Shown piece after piece: positions 1-8,907 of a stretch of 64,000 nucleotides of DNA (positions within the stretch are counted from its first letter, which is position 1; each line of letters opens with the position of its first letter). The notes under the pieces are model-generated. The model saw nothing but the letters and a program-made list of their open reading frames with translations, had not been told where the DNA came from and made no database searches. A program made the translations under genes and the position numbers. The stretch is from the NCBI GenBank assembly GCA_963837715.1, contig CAWIOF010000001.1:1-64000 (forward strand), given 5' to 3'. Origin of the DNA: JANYLB01 sp963837715 (GTDB lineage Bacteria; Actinomycetota; Acidimicrobiia; IMCC26256; JANYLB01).

Positions 1-35
1 TGTCCAGCACTCATGTTTTGTGCTACAAGATCGAC

Positions 36-254
36 ATGGAAATCAGTCTGACCGCGGTCTTCCGAAAATTTCCCGAGGGATACGCCGCCTTCGTGGAAGA
101 GTTGCCCGGCGCGAACACACAAGGCGCCACGCTTGAGGAAGCGCGCGCAAATCTGAAGGAAGCAGTCGAGATGGTTTTGCAGGCGAATCGGGAATTGGCA
201 GAGGAGTCATTGCGCGGCGCTGATGTCCTGCGGGAACCGCTCGCGACTGGATGA
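36..254 (+). CDS. hicB: HicB-family antitoxin
   Basis: Small protein of 72 residues with the HicB fold pattern: an N-terminal strand (MEISLTAVFRKFPEGYAAFV), an E-L-P-G turn, then the helix TLEEARANLKEAVEMVL that is typical of HicB-like partial RNase H domains. HicB proteins neutralise the HicA mRNA interferase and often autoregulate. The stop codon overlaps the start of the downstream HicA gene by four bases (ATGA), which fits translational coupling. The frame is open upstream to a TTG at 18, but the ATG at 36 gives the normal HicB start. No DNA-binding tail is present, so the protein is the short form. It lies in the moderate-GC part of the window. Confidence 0.85.
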   Translation: MEISLTAVFRKFPEGYAAFVEELPGANTQGATLEEARANLKEAVEMVLQANRELAEESLRGADVLREPLATG

Positions 255-436
255 AGCGGCGCGATCTTATTCGGCATCTCGAACATCACGGATGTGAACT
301 CCTGCGCGAAGGCGGCAATCACACCATCTACGTGAATCGCCGCGCGCAGAAATCGTCCGCCATTCCGCGTCATCGCGAGATCATCGAATTTCTCGCGCAG
401 AAGATCTGCAAAGACTTGGACGTTCCGAGGCCCTGA
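251..436 (+). CDS. hicA: HicA-family toxin (mRNA interferase)
   Basis: A 61-residue protein with the HicA double-stranded RNA-binding-like fold: KRRDLIRHLEHHGCELLREG, then GNHTIYVN, which holds the conserved glycine-x-histidine of the catalytic region, and IPRHREI near the C-terminus. HicA toxins cleave mRNA and are held inactive by HicB. The gene overlaps hicB by four bases. The order is antitoxin first, which is the less common arrangement but known. All expected residues seem present, so the pair may be functional. Confidence 0.85.
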   Translation: MKRRDLIRHLEHHGCELLREGGNHTIYVNRRAQKSSAIPRHREIIEFLAQKICKDLDVPRP

Positions 437-1024
437 TTTTCGTTCCGCACTTCAAAATTCGGCAGCATCGCCTGCCAATGATTACCTCGAACGATGGGAA
501 GTCGCGAAGCTCCCGCTGGGCTCGGGGAAAATATCAAAATCTCTTAAACGCGGGCTCGATGCCGGCTTTTCGATCAACGGCTGGCTCGCCCGGTTTTCTA
601 CTTTTTAATTTGATTCGCTCTCGCCGAAAGCTCTCCCGCTAGACACTCCTCCTTTGTCGTGAACCCAGCCCACCATCTAGCCGCCGACACCCCTGCTCGG
701 CGTGTCCTACCTTCTACTTTTCCTTCGCCAGTCGCTTCCATTTTTCTCGCGTCTTCAAGCAACGACCGGCATGACTCCGCAATTTCAACTCCTACTTCAT
801 CCTTTTGCCTTCATACTTTCTTCCCGCCCGCCTGGCGACAGTCTGCGGTTCGAGCCGGACGCCGGACGCGAGCCCGCGTCCAACAAGGAGTGATTCGAGT
901 TGTGCGAGCGCAGCGAATCCGTCATCCTCGTCAGGCTTACCACTGACCCCATGACTTTTCTTCTCGCAATTCCCGGTCCCGACGTCGAAGTGTGTAAGAG
1001 TAGGACCGACCCCAGGAGAACCCA
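437..1024. other. Non-coding stretch with a possible gene fragment
   Basis: No complete gene is visible here. An open frame without a start codon ends at TAA 606-608. Its last residues read like real protein (NDYLERWEVAKLPLGSGK, then GFSINGWLARFSTF), so this may be the 3' end of a lost gene; I do not recognise it. A short hairpin (GGACGCG / CGCGTCC, 64 to 81 within the 800s, at 864-881) follows. Just before the insertion sequence the DNA reads AGGACCGACCCC (about 993-1004), a motif I associate with the ends of transposase-linked repeats; this is recollection, not a search. Confidence 0.3.
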
Positions 1025-1028
1025 TTTA

Positions 1029-2582
1029 GGGCGTGTTGCCCAAATCGAATTGGTTTTGATTTTGTAATACCAAGATGGCGGCGATCTGATAAGGATCGCT
1101 TTCCATGATGGGACAACGGAGCGGCGAACGCGAGCTGTTCAGCTACGCGATTAACTTGGAGAAGCGAGTCAGGAGTGATCATCCCTTGCGGCGAGTGGCG
1201 GCGGCGATCGACTTCAAGTTTGTGCGCGAGAAGGTAGTGCACTGTTACGGGAGCAGGGGCAATGTCTAAGTCGATCCCGAAGTGATCATGAAGACGGTGT
1301 TCTTGCTCTTCTTTGATGATGTGGCGAGTGAGCGCGAGCTGATGAAAGTGATCGCGGAGCGACTCGATTATCTGTGTTCCTGGGCTACGGGCTCGAAGAT
1401 GAGATCCCCGATCACAGTGTGCTATCGAAAGCGCGGACTCTGGGGGAAGGAAGTGTTCGAGAGTTTGTTTGTGCGCACGGTAGCTCAGTGTGTGGAAGCA
1501 GGACTGGTCAATGGGAAGAAGCTGCATGTGGATTCGAGTTTGATTGAGGCCGATGCTTCACGGGAGTCGGTGATTAAGGGGACACCGGAATTAATCGCAG
1601 CCCTCAAGCGGGCGTATCAGGCGACCGAGAGCAAGCTGGGAGAAGGAGTGACAACGCCCGAGAGCTACGAAGCGGTCAACGATCGGATGATGAGCGTGAG
1701 TGATCCCGATGCAGCGATGGTCAGCCGTGGCCGTAACGATTCGCGTCCGCGTTATCACCACCATCGAGCCATCGATGACAGCAAGGGAGTAGTGACAGCG
1801 GTAGAGACAACGCCTGGTAGCGTGACGGAGAACAGGAAGTTGCTCGATCTAATCGATCAGCACGAAAACAACACGGGAAACAAAGTGGAGAAGGTGGTGG
1901 GCGATCACAAGTATGGGACACAAGACAACTTCGTCGCCTGCCAGCAGCGAGGGATCAGCACCCACCTGGGCGATGCGTCCAAGGGGCAGGATCATCATCA
2001 CGCACGAGGGATTTTCCCGAGAGCGCGTTTGTTTACGATCCAGCAAGAGATACCTTCCACTGTCCGGCGGGAGAAATTTTAAGGCCGCGGCGGCTGCATC
2101 GCGTGCGCCACACCATGGAGTATAAGGCGCGCCGGAGCTTGCGCTGGATGTGTTCTGCGCCCGCAATGCACCAGAGCGAAGTTTGGGCGCACGCTCCATC
2201 GACATAAAAATCAAGCGGCCCTGGATATAGCAAAAGACAAGCCCACAGTCGCGCCGCGCGAGGGGATCGAAAGCGCAGACAACAACTCATGGAACAGAGC
2301 TTTGCTGATGCGACCAACAATCATCACTTCAAGCGCGCTCGGTGGCGACGACTCTGGCGACAGCAAATCCAAGATTACTTGATCGCGGCCATCCAGAATG
2401 TGCGCATCCTACTCGCCGATCGAAAGCCAAAGCGCAGCGCCGTGGCCTCATTCGTAGCCGCGAGGCAACAAATGGCAGCTTGTCCTCTATTATGTTCGTT
2501 CTAATTCGCCCGACTAGTTAATCAAATCCGCCCAACGAAACAACTTCACACAAAGTTAGAACATCCTTTGGGCAACACGCCC
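1029..2582 (+). mobile_element. IS1182-type insertion sequence, copy 1
   Basis: The element is 1,554 bp. It begins with GGGCGTGTTGCCCAAA at 1029 and ends with the exact reverse complement at 2567-2582, so the terminal inverted repeats are 16 bp and perfect. The four bases TTTA lie on each side (1025-1028 and 2583-2586), which fits a 4-bp target duplication. It carries one transposase gene, which is broken. Copy 2 follows immediately in the opposite orientation. Confidence 0.85.
1105..2504 (+). pseudogene. IS1182-family transposase, degenerate (copy 1)
   Basis: Reading from the ATG at 1105 gives the N-terminal transposase domain (ELFSYAINLEKRV, DHPLRRV), then an in-frame TAA at 1267-1269 where copy 2 encodes serine. 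The frame continues through the DDE region (KLHVDSSLIEADASRE, then SRPRYHHHRAIDDSKGVV) and shifts near 2,000. The C-terminal cysteine-containing and helical part (MEQSFADATNNHHFKRARWR) lies in another frame and ends at 2504. With one nonsense codon and at least two frameshifts the gene cannot make a full transposase. Confidence 0.85.
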
Positions 2583-2586
2583 TTTA

Positions 2587-4183
2587 GGGCGGTGCCGAAA
2601 AGGGGTTGCGTCGGATCGGTGGAGAGATGGTCGTAAAAGTCGTTAGGCCATGATGAAGTGATCGCGCAGTCGATGGCGAACTTAAGCTTGGGCGAATTGA
2701 AGGCTGGGATGCACCAAACTAAGCAGGCTTTGTGTCACAATAGCAGGTGAAGCTAGTAACACCGCCAGGTTACGCTTCGGATGGTGGTGGGCTAGGAGGA
2801 TGCGCACGTTCTGGATCGCGGCGATCAAGTAATCTTGCACTTGTTGTCGCCAGAGTCGTCGCCAGCGCGCGCGCTTGAAGTGATGATTGTTGGTCGCGTC
2901 GGCAAAGCTCTGTTCCATGAGTTGTTGTCTGCGCTTTCGATCCCGGCGCGCGGCGCGACTGTGGGCTTGTTTGCGTGCTAGATCGAGGGCCGCTTGGTGT
3001 TCGTGTCGTTTGAGCGTGCGCCCAACTTCGCTCTGGTGCATTGCGGACGCAGAAGACATGCGGCGCAGGCTCCGCTGCGCGCCTTATACTCCATGGTGTG
3101 GCGCACCGGATGCAGCCGTCGTGGCCTTAAAGTCTCTCCAGCCGGGCAGCGAAAGGTGTCGCTGACCGCATCGTAAACAAAGGCGCTTTCGGGAAAGATC
3201 CCTTGCGCATGATGATGATCCTGACCTTTGGACGCGTCACCAAGGTGGGTGCTGATCCCGCGCTGCTGGCACGCGACGAAGTTGTCCTGCGTCCCATACT
3301 TGTGATCGCCCACCACCTTCTCCGTTTTGCTTCCCGTGTTGGTTTCGTGCTGCTAATAAGATCAAGCAATTTTCTGTTCTCCGTCACGCTCCCAGGCGTT
3401 GTCTCCACTGCCGTCACTACGCCCTTGGCGTCATCGATGGCGCGATGGTGGTGGTAACGCGGGCGCGAATCAGTGCGGCCGCGACTTACCATGGCGGCGT
3501 CGGGATCGGTCAGGCTCATCATCCGATCATTAACCGCTTCATAGCTCTCCGGGGTGGTAACTCCTTCTCCCAGCTTGCTCTCGGTCGCCTGATACGCCCG
3601 CTTGAACGCCGCGATCAATTCCGGCGTTCCCTTTACTACCAACTTCCGGGAGGCGTCGGCCTCGATCAGACTGCTATCAACGTGCAGCTTGCGTCCATCA
3701 ACCAAACCCGCTTTCACGCACTGGCCGATCGTGCGCACAAACAAACTCTCAAACACTTCCTCCCCCCAGCGCGTCCGCGCCTTACTCAGCACGCTGTGAT
3801 CAGGGATCTCGTCATCGAGTCCGTAACCCAAAAACCACAGGTAATCCAACCGCTCCGCGATCACCTTCATCAGCTCGCGCTCACTCGCCACATCATCAAA
3901 GAAGAGCAAAAACATCATCTTCATGATCACCTCGGGATCGACTGAGATGTTTCCTTTGCTCCCGTAACAGTGCGCCACTTCCTCGCGCACAAACTTGAAG
4001 TCGATTAACGCCGCTACTCGCCGCAGCGGATGATCGCTGCGCACGCGCTTCTCTAGATGACCGCGTAACTAAACGGTTCCCGCTCGCTCTTCTGTTCTCC
4101 CATCATGGGGGTAGTCCCTTACCAAATCGCTGCGCCTTTGTGTACTATTATTTTTAACTCAGCTCGATTTGGGCAACACGCCC
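2587..4183 (-). mobile_element. IS1182-type insertion sequence, copy 2 (inverted)
   Basis: A second copy of the same IS lies on the minus strand, tail to tail with copy 1. Its outer end (GGGCAACACGCCC, 4171-4183) is identical to the copy 1 terminus and is followed by TTTA (4184-4187). Its inner end, starting GGGCGGTGCC at 2587, is diverged and matches the terminal repeat poorly. The two copies share the central TTTA at 2583-2586. Directly after 4187 the sequence turns GC-rich and enters an acyl-CoA synthetase gene. Confidence 0.75.
2682..4106 (-). pseudogene. IS1182-family transposase, degenerate (copy 2)
   Basis: The start ATG at 4106 gives MMGEQKSEREPFSYAV, then a one-base shift. The main frame resumes (RSDHPLRRVAALIDFKFVRE, VDPEVIMKMMFLLFFDD, KLHVDSSLIEADASRK, RYHHHRAIDDAKGVVTAV) to about 3,330 and shifts again. 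The metal-binding C-terminal part (FRCPAGETLRPRRL, CAACLLRPQC) and the final helix (MEQSFADATNNHHFKRARWR) are in two further frames. This copy keeps more of the transposase than copy 1 but is also inactive. Confidence 0.85.
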
Positions 4184-4202
4184 TTTAGACTTGACCCCAT
4201 TT

Positions 4203-5117
4203 TCATTGACCGAGGTGAAGCCGCTTCCGTGAGCACGGGTGATCGCGCGCAGGCGCGGAGAGATCCCACCGCAGCGGCTCGGCCTCGAGCGCGTCGAGGA
4301 GTGGGCGAGCGAACACGTCGCCGACGATGGTGAGGACCTGCACCGCGTTGGTCTCGACCTCGGTCCAGATGCGCTCCGGCTCGAGCCGCATGGAGTCGAC
4401 GAGGACCACGGTGCCGCCGCCCGCGAGCGTGGAGAGCGTGATGAACAGGCCGGTGCCGTGCATGAGGGGGCACGCGGGCAGCGCCGTCGCGGCGCGCTTG
4501 CCTGCGGTGACGGCGGCCACCGGATCGGGCGGCTCGGTCCCCGGGCGGGCCATCTGCCACAGCGCGACGTAGAGGTCGTCGTTCCGCCACATCACGCCCT
4601 TGGGCATGCCGGTGGTGCCGCCGGTGTACAAGAAGATGAGGTCGTCGCCGACGGGGCGCCGGTCTCGCCACGGGCCGTCGGGCGATGCCGCCGCGATCAC
4701 GGCTTCGTACCGCGGGCCGCGCTCGAGGGTGGACGGCCGCCACTTCTTGCCGATCCGCTTGATGCCCTTGGTGACCGTCGCGGCCAGGTCGGGCTCGTGG
4801 ACGACGATCTTGGCGTCGGAGTCGTCGATCACGTACCCCGCCTCGGCGGCGCCGTAGCGGTAGTTGACGTTCACGGGCACGCAGCCGAGCAGCAGCGCAG
4901 CGAAGAACGTCTCGAGGTACTCGGGGCGGTTCAGGAGGTCGATCGCGACCTTGTCGCCTGGGCGGAGGCCCTCGCCCCAGAAGTGGCTCGCGAGGCGAGA
5001 CGCCCGGTCGTCGAACTCGGCCCAGGTGATCCGGCGCTCGCCGCACACGATCGCATCACGATCGGGCATCGCGGCCGCGATCGAGCTCCAGACGGCGGCG
5101 AAGTTCCAGTCGGTCAC
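4203..5117 (-). pseudogene. Acyl-CoA synthetase (AMP-binding), 3' truncated
   Basis: N-terminal 290 or so residues of an adenylate-forming acyl-CoA/fatty-acid ligase, which activates a carboxylic acid to an acyl-adenylate and then a CoA thioester. The ATP/AMP loop LIFLYTGGTTGMPKGVMW is intact. Family members run to about 540 residues, so the C-terminal domain with the catalytic lysine is missing. After PLRWDLS the expected frame is lost about 50 bases before the IS junction at 4187. The start is GTG at 5117, supported by a TAACCT box exactly six bases upstream. The gene may be intact in the real genome if the junction is an assembly error. Confidence 0.8.
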
Positions 5118-5123
5118 GCCCAG

Positions 5124-5129
5124 AGGTTA
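5124..5129 (-). promoter_or_regulatory. -10 box, leaderless start of acyl-CoA synthetase
   Basis: TAACCT on the minus strand ends six bases before the GTG at 5117. It fits the TANNNT actinobacterial -10 and would put transcription start at the start codon. The box overlaps the 3' end of the upstream gene, so this gene can be transcribed separately from it. Confidence 0.5.
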
Positions 5130-6050
5130 CGCGGGTGCGACAGGAGGCAGGACTTCCGGCGTCGCGGCGTCGGCCACCCGGCTGCGCACGACGAGCGGGG
5201 CGCTCCCCGTGTGGAACGGCGCCGGCAGCCTCCTGATCGCGCCGATCGTCCGTTGGGCGTCCCACGCGCAGTAGGCCGCCCCCACCACCGGGACCAGGCC
5301 CGCGCCCCAACGTGAGAGTACGCGGGCCGCGACCTTGTTCAGCAGCTGGCGGGTGACGACACCCCTCGCTGCGCCACGACCACCCGCCATCGCGAAGATC
5401 ACGTCGCGAGACACCGCGTCGGGGGTGACGACGACTCCCGCAGCCCGCAGGTCGTGCACCCGCAGCGACGTGGCCACCGTGGCCTCGACCGCGACCGACA
5501 GGAACGCGGCGGCGACCAGCGCGGGAAGCGACGGGGCGATCGTGGTCCCGGCCGAGAACAGGGCCGCGACCTCGTCGAGGCCCTCGCCGATCGCGACCGC
5601 GGCGGCGGTCCCGCCGACGATCACCCGGGCCGAGTTCGCCCGCCGGATCGGGAGCGGGTGCTCGACCAGGGTCGGCGCCGCGACCACGAGGAGGTGCTCG
5701 ATCTCGTCTTCGAGGGCTTGGAGCGCGCCCTGCGGAGTGCGAACCTTGCGGAGCCGCCAGAGCGAGCCCCGCAGCTCGGGCCCGTGATCGCGCACGATCT
5801 GCGCCGCGGCCTCGCGGCTCTGCGCCGTGATCTGGACACCGCGGGTCCGGGCGAACTCCGATGCCGCGCGGCCGTACTTCCTGCTCACGGCCGCGCTCGC
5901 CACGGCGCCCGCGCGAACCGCCCGGCCCGAGGCCACAGCACCCTTGCGTCCGGCCCGGGCACCGGCCGAGGCGCCGGCTCTCGCCCCGGCGGTCATGCGT
6001 CCGGTCCGTCGTCCCGGGGGCCCGGTAGGCCAGCTCTGCTGCTCGTGCAT
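5127..6050 (-). CDS. Hypothetical protein with hydrophobic segments
   Basis: A 307-residue protein I do not recognise. The first 60 residues are rich in Gly, Ala and Arg and low in complexity, so the true start may lie further in. The middle has charged helices (ALQALEDEIEHLLVVA), followed by hydrophobic stretches at roughly residues 145-215 (VIVGGTAAAVAIGEGLDEVA, SLPALVAAAFLSVAVEA) and near the C-terminus (WGAGLVPVVGAAYCAWDA). The last segment resembles EcsC-like proteins with a glycine-rich hydrophobic C-terminal helix, but this is only a resemblance. It ends 9 bp before the acyl-CoA synthetase start on the same strand. Confidence 0.55.
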   Translation of the reverse strand: MHEQQSWPTGPPGRRTGRMTAGARAGASAGARAGRKGAVASGRAVRAGAVASAAVSRKYGRAASEFARTRGVQITAQSREAAAQIVRDHGPELRGSLWRLRKVRTPQGALQALEDEIEHLLVVAAPTLVEHPLPIRRANSARVIVGGTAAAVAIGEGLDEVAALFSAGTTIAPSLPALVAAAFLSVAVEATVATSLRVHDLRAAGVVVTPDAVSRDVIFAMAGGRGAARGVVTRQLLNKVAARVLSRWGAGLVPVVGAAYCAWDAQRTIGAIRRLPAPFHTGSAPLVVRSRVADAATPEVLPPVAPA

Positions 6051-6191
6051 CCCTCCATGATGCCCGTCGCGGGGGGTGCGCCAACCGCGCCGGCTCGGGG
6101 GACGATCGACTCGTCCACCACGGAAAGTGGCGAATACCGGTGAATCGCCCTATCGTGCCGCCCGGGGAAGTCGAGCAGGAGGCTTGGACGG

Positions 6192-8876
6192 ATGGGCAAT
6201 CGGATGCGCGCGACCGCGATCGCGGCGGTGCTGGCGGTGTTCGGTGGGGTGCTCGGGGCGGTGCCGGCCGCACTCTTCACGACGGCGCCCGCCGGTGCGG
6301 CGATCACCACCGAGGACCTGACGACCGGTGCGACCGCGGCGCAGCTCGCGCAGTCGCTCGCCGGCGACGGCGTCACCGTGTCGAACGTGAGCTACACCGG
6401 CGCCGACACGGCTGCGGGCCGGTTCGTCGGCGGCACGCCCAGCATCGGGTTCGACGGCGGGGTCGTCCTCAGCAGCGGCCGCGTCAAGTCGACCACGACC
6501 GAGATCTCGTGCAGCGGCGACAAGGGCGTCGAGGGCCCGAACCAGTGCGACGGCAACTCCACGTCGAACGGGACGCCGGGCGACGAAGCGCTCACCGCGC
6601 TCTCCGGCGTCGGCACCAACGACGCCGCGTCACTGCAGTTCGACTTCGTGCCGACGTTCTCCACCGTGCAGTTCAGGTACGTGTTCTCGTCCGACGAGTA
6701 CAACCAGTTCGCGAACTCGTCGTTCAACGACGTGTTCGCCTTCTTCGTGAACGGAACGAACTGCGCCACGGTCCCGGGCACCGAGGGCACGCCCGTCTCG
6801 ATCAACACCATCAACGGCGGCAATCCGCTCGGCACGGGAGCGCAGCACCCGGAGCTGTACCGCAACAACGAGTTCGGCACGGCCACGATCGACACGGAGG
6901 CCGATGGCCTCACGACCGTGCTCGAGTGCAACGCGTCGGTGAACCCCGGGGTCGCGAACACCATGCGCCTCGCCATCGCCGACGGCTCCGACTCCAACCT
7001 CGACAGCAACGTCTTCATCCAGGCCGGGAGCCTCATCTCCGGCACGGTGATCTCCGGCTCCCTGAGCGACGGCGAGAACAGCGGTACCACGCTCACGGTC
7101 TCGCCCACCACGCCGCTCGTCGCGAGCGCGACGCTCAGCGGCGCGAACGCGGCCACCGCCACCGGCTCGGTCGTCTACACGGCGTACTTCGACTCCGCCT
7201 GCACCTCGTCGACCGGTGTCACGTTCACCAAGCCGGTCGTCGCGGGTGTGCCCGCGTCGACCGATCCGGTCACCGCCGGCATTCCGGGCACCTACTACTG
7301 GCAGGTGGCGTACAGCGGCGACGCCCAGAACAACGCGTCGACCACGACGTGTGGCGACCTCGTGGTGAACGTCGTGGGCGAGCCGAGTGGCATCCTCGCC
7401 CTGGCGCTCGCACCCGCCACCGGTTCGGCCGAGGTCGGGTCGACGCAGACCGCGACGGCGACCGTCACCCGTGACGGCGTCGCCCAGGCCGGCGTCCCCG
7501 TGACCTTCTCGGTGACCTCGGGGCCGAACGTCGAGACCACCGGCGAGGCCACGACCGACGCAGCCGGTCTCGCGGTGTTCAGCTACACGAGCGAGATCGC
7601 CGGCACCGACACGATCCAGGCGTCAGCGGTCGACGGTGAGGTCGTGCGGACGTCGAACGCCGTCACGCGCACGTGGACCGAGACCCCGGTCGCCCCGCTC
7701 GCGGTCACCCTCGCGCCGGCGACCAGCTCCGGCGCGGTGGGCTCGACGTACACCGCCAGCGCAACGGTCACGAGGGACGGCGTCCCCCAGGCCGGTGTCG
7801 CCGTCGGGTTCTCCGTGACCGCCGGCCCGAACGCGGGCAACGAGGGTCAGGGCATCACCGACGCCACCGGCGTCGCCACGTACAGCTACTCGAGCAGCGC
7901 ACCCGGCACCGACTCCATCCAGTCGTCGGTGCTCGACGGCGAGACCACGCGCACGTCGAACACCGTCGCCCGTGAGTGGACCCCGGTCTCGCCGACCAAC
8001 CTGACGGTCACCTCGGAGGGTCAGCCCGACACCGTGACCGCGGGGGCGAGCGCGCTGCGCATCATCACCGTGACCAACCCCGGTGAGGGCACCGCCGAAG
8101 ACGTGTCGATCAGCTTCACCCTCGCGCCCGGCACCACGCTCGTCCGCACGACCCCGAGCCAGGGGACCTGCGGCCCGGTGGTGGAAGGCACGGTCACCTG
8201 CGACCTCGGTGACCTGGCCGGCGGGGCGAGCGCCAACGTGCGCTTCGTCGTGTCGACCCCCGCGGTGATCCCGCCGGGCGGCACCATCACCACCTCGGCG
8301 ACCGCACAGGAGGGCGACGGCACCCCCGTCGGTCCCGCCCAGTCGACCACCGCCCTCTCGGCACCGGTCCCGGGCCAGGCGAGCGGCTACGTCCCGCCCG
8401 GCGGCACGCTCAGCACCGGCGGCGACGCGACCACCGCGAACAACACGGTGGCGTCGCTGACGCTCCCGAACGCCGGTGAGGGTGCGGTCGTCACGCTCAC
8501 GTCGGTGCCGTGCGCTCCGGGTGTGTGCTTCGGCAAGACCGTCACGTTCAACGACTTCCCGGGCTACGACGACCCGACGAAGCCCATCCGGTTCACCACC
8601 CTCTACGACAAGTCGGTGAAGGGGACCGGATTGCTCTCCCAGCTGTACGTGCTGAAGGACACCGACACCCAGTACCGCTTCATCCCACCGTGCACGAAGC
8701 CCGGTGAGAAGAAGCTGCCTGCGCTGTTCCGGTACCTGACCGGCCTCCTGGTCGGCGGCCGCAGCGGCGTGGCGGTGCCGTCGCCCTGCGTCAACAAGAA
8801 GGAGCAGCTCAAGAACGGCGATCTCCGCTACGAGACGCTGTTCACCTCCGGCGACCCGGGCGTGCGACGCCGGTAG
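6192..8876 (+). CDS. Secreted choice-of-anchor L / Ig-like / DUF11 surface protein
   Basis: An 894-residue exported protein. A signal peptide (RATAIAAVLAVFGGVLGAVP, cut after APAGAA) is followed by a choice-of-anchor L domain at about 40-260, with FRYVFSSDEYNQF, SFNDVFAFFVNGTNC and PVSINTINGGNPL. Next come a bacterial Ig-like region (280-395), two similar Ig-like repeats (395-500 and 500-600; both contain GVPVTFSV/GVAVGFSV-type strands), a DUF11-like domain (605-710) and a C-terminal domain of about 165 residues ending SGDPGVRRR. That last domain is shared with the protein at 17,397. There is no LPXTG or terminal membrane helix. A strong AGGAGG (6177-6182) sets the start at 6192. A TATCGT at 6151-6156 may be the -10. 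Confidence 0.85.
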   Translation: MGNRMRATAIAAVLAVFGGVLGAVPAALFTTAPAGAAITTEDLTTGATAAQLAQSLAGDGVTVSNVSYTGADTAAGRFVGGTPSIGFDGGVVLSSGRVKSTTTEISCSGDKGVEGPNQCDGNSTSNGTPGDEALTALSGVGTNDAASLQFDFVPTFSTVQFRYVFSSDEYNQFANSSFNDVFAFFVNGTNCATVPGTEGTPVSINTINGGNPLGTGAQHPELYRNNEFGTATIDTEADGLTTVLECNASVNPGVANTMRLAIADGSDSNLDSNVFIQAGSLISGTVISGSLSDGENSGTTLTVSPTTPLVASATLSGANAATATGSVVYTAYFDSACTSSTGVTFTKPVVAGVPASTDPVTAGIPGTYYWQVAYSGDAQNNASTTTCGDLVVNVVGEPSGILALALAPATGSAEVGSTQTATATVTRDGVAQAGVPVTFSVTSGPNVETTGEATTDAAGLAVFSYTSEIAGTDTIQASAVDGEVVRTSNAVTRTWTETPVAPLAVTLAPATSSGAVGSTYTASATVTRDGVPQAGVAVGFSVTAGPNAGNEGQGITDATGVATYSYSSSAPGTDSIQSSVLDGETTRTSNTVAREWTPVSPTNLTVTSEGQPDTVTAGASALRIITVTNPGEGTAEDVSISFTLAPGTTLVRTTPSQGTCGPVVEGTVTCDLGDLAGGASANVRFVVSTPAVIPPGGTITTSATAQEGDGTPVGPAQSTTALSAPVPGQASGYVPPGGTLSTGGDATTANNTVASLTLPNAGEGAVVTLTSVPCAPGVCFGKTVTFNDFPGYDDPTKPIRFTTLYDKSVKGTGLLSQLYVLKDTDTQYRFIPPCTKPGEKKLPALFRYLTGLLVGGRSGVAVPSPCVNKKEQLKNGDLRYETLFTSGDPGVRRR

Positions 8877-8907
8877 GGCAACTCCACCGACCTCAGCTCC
8901 ACGAAGC

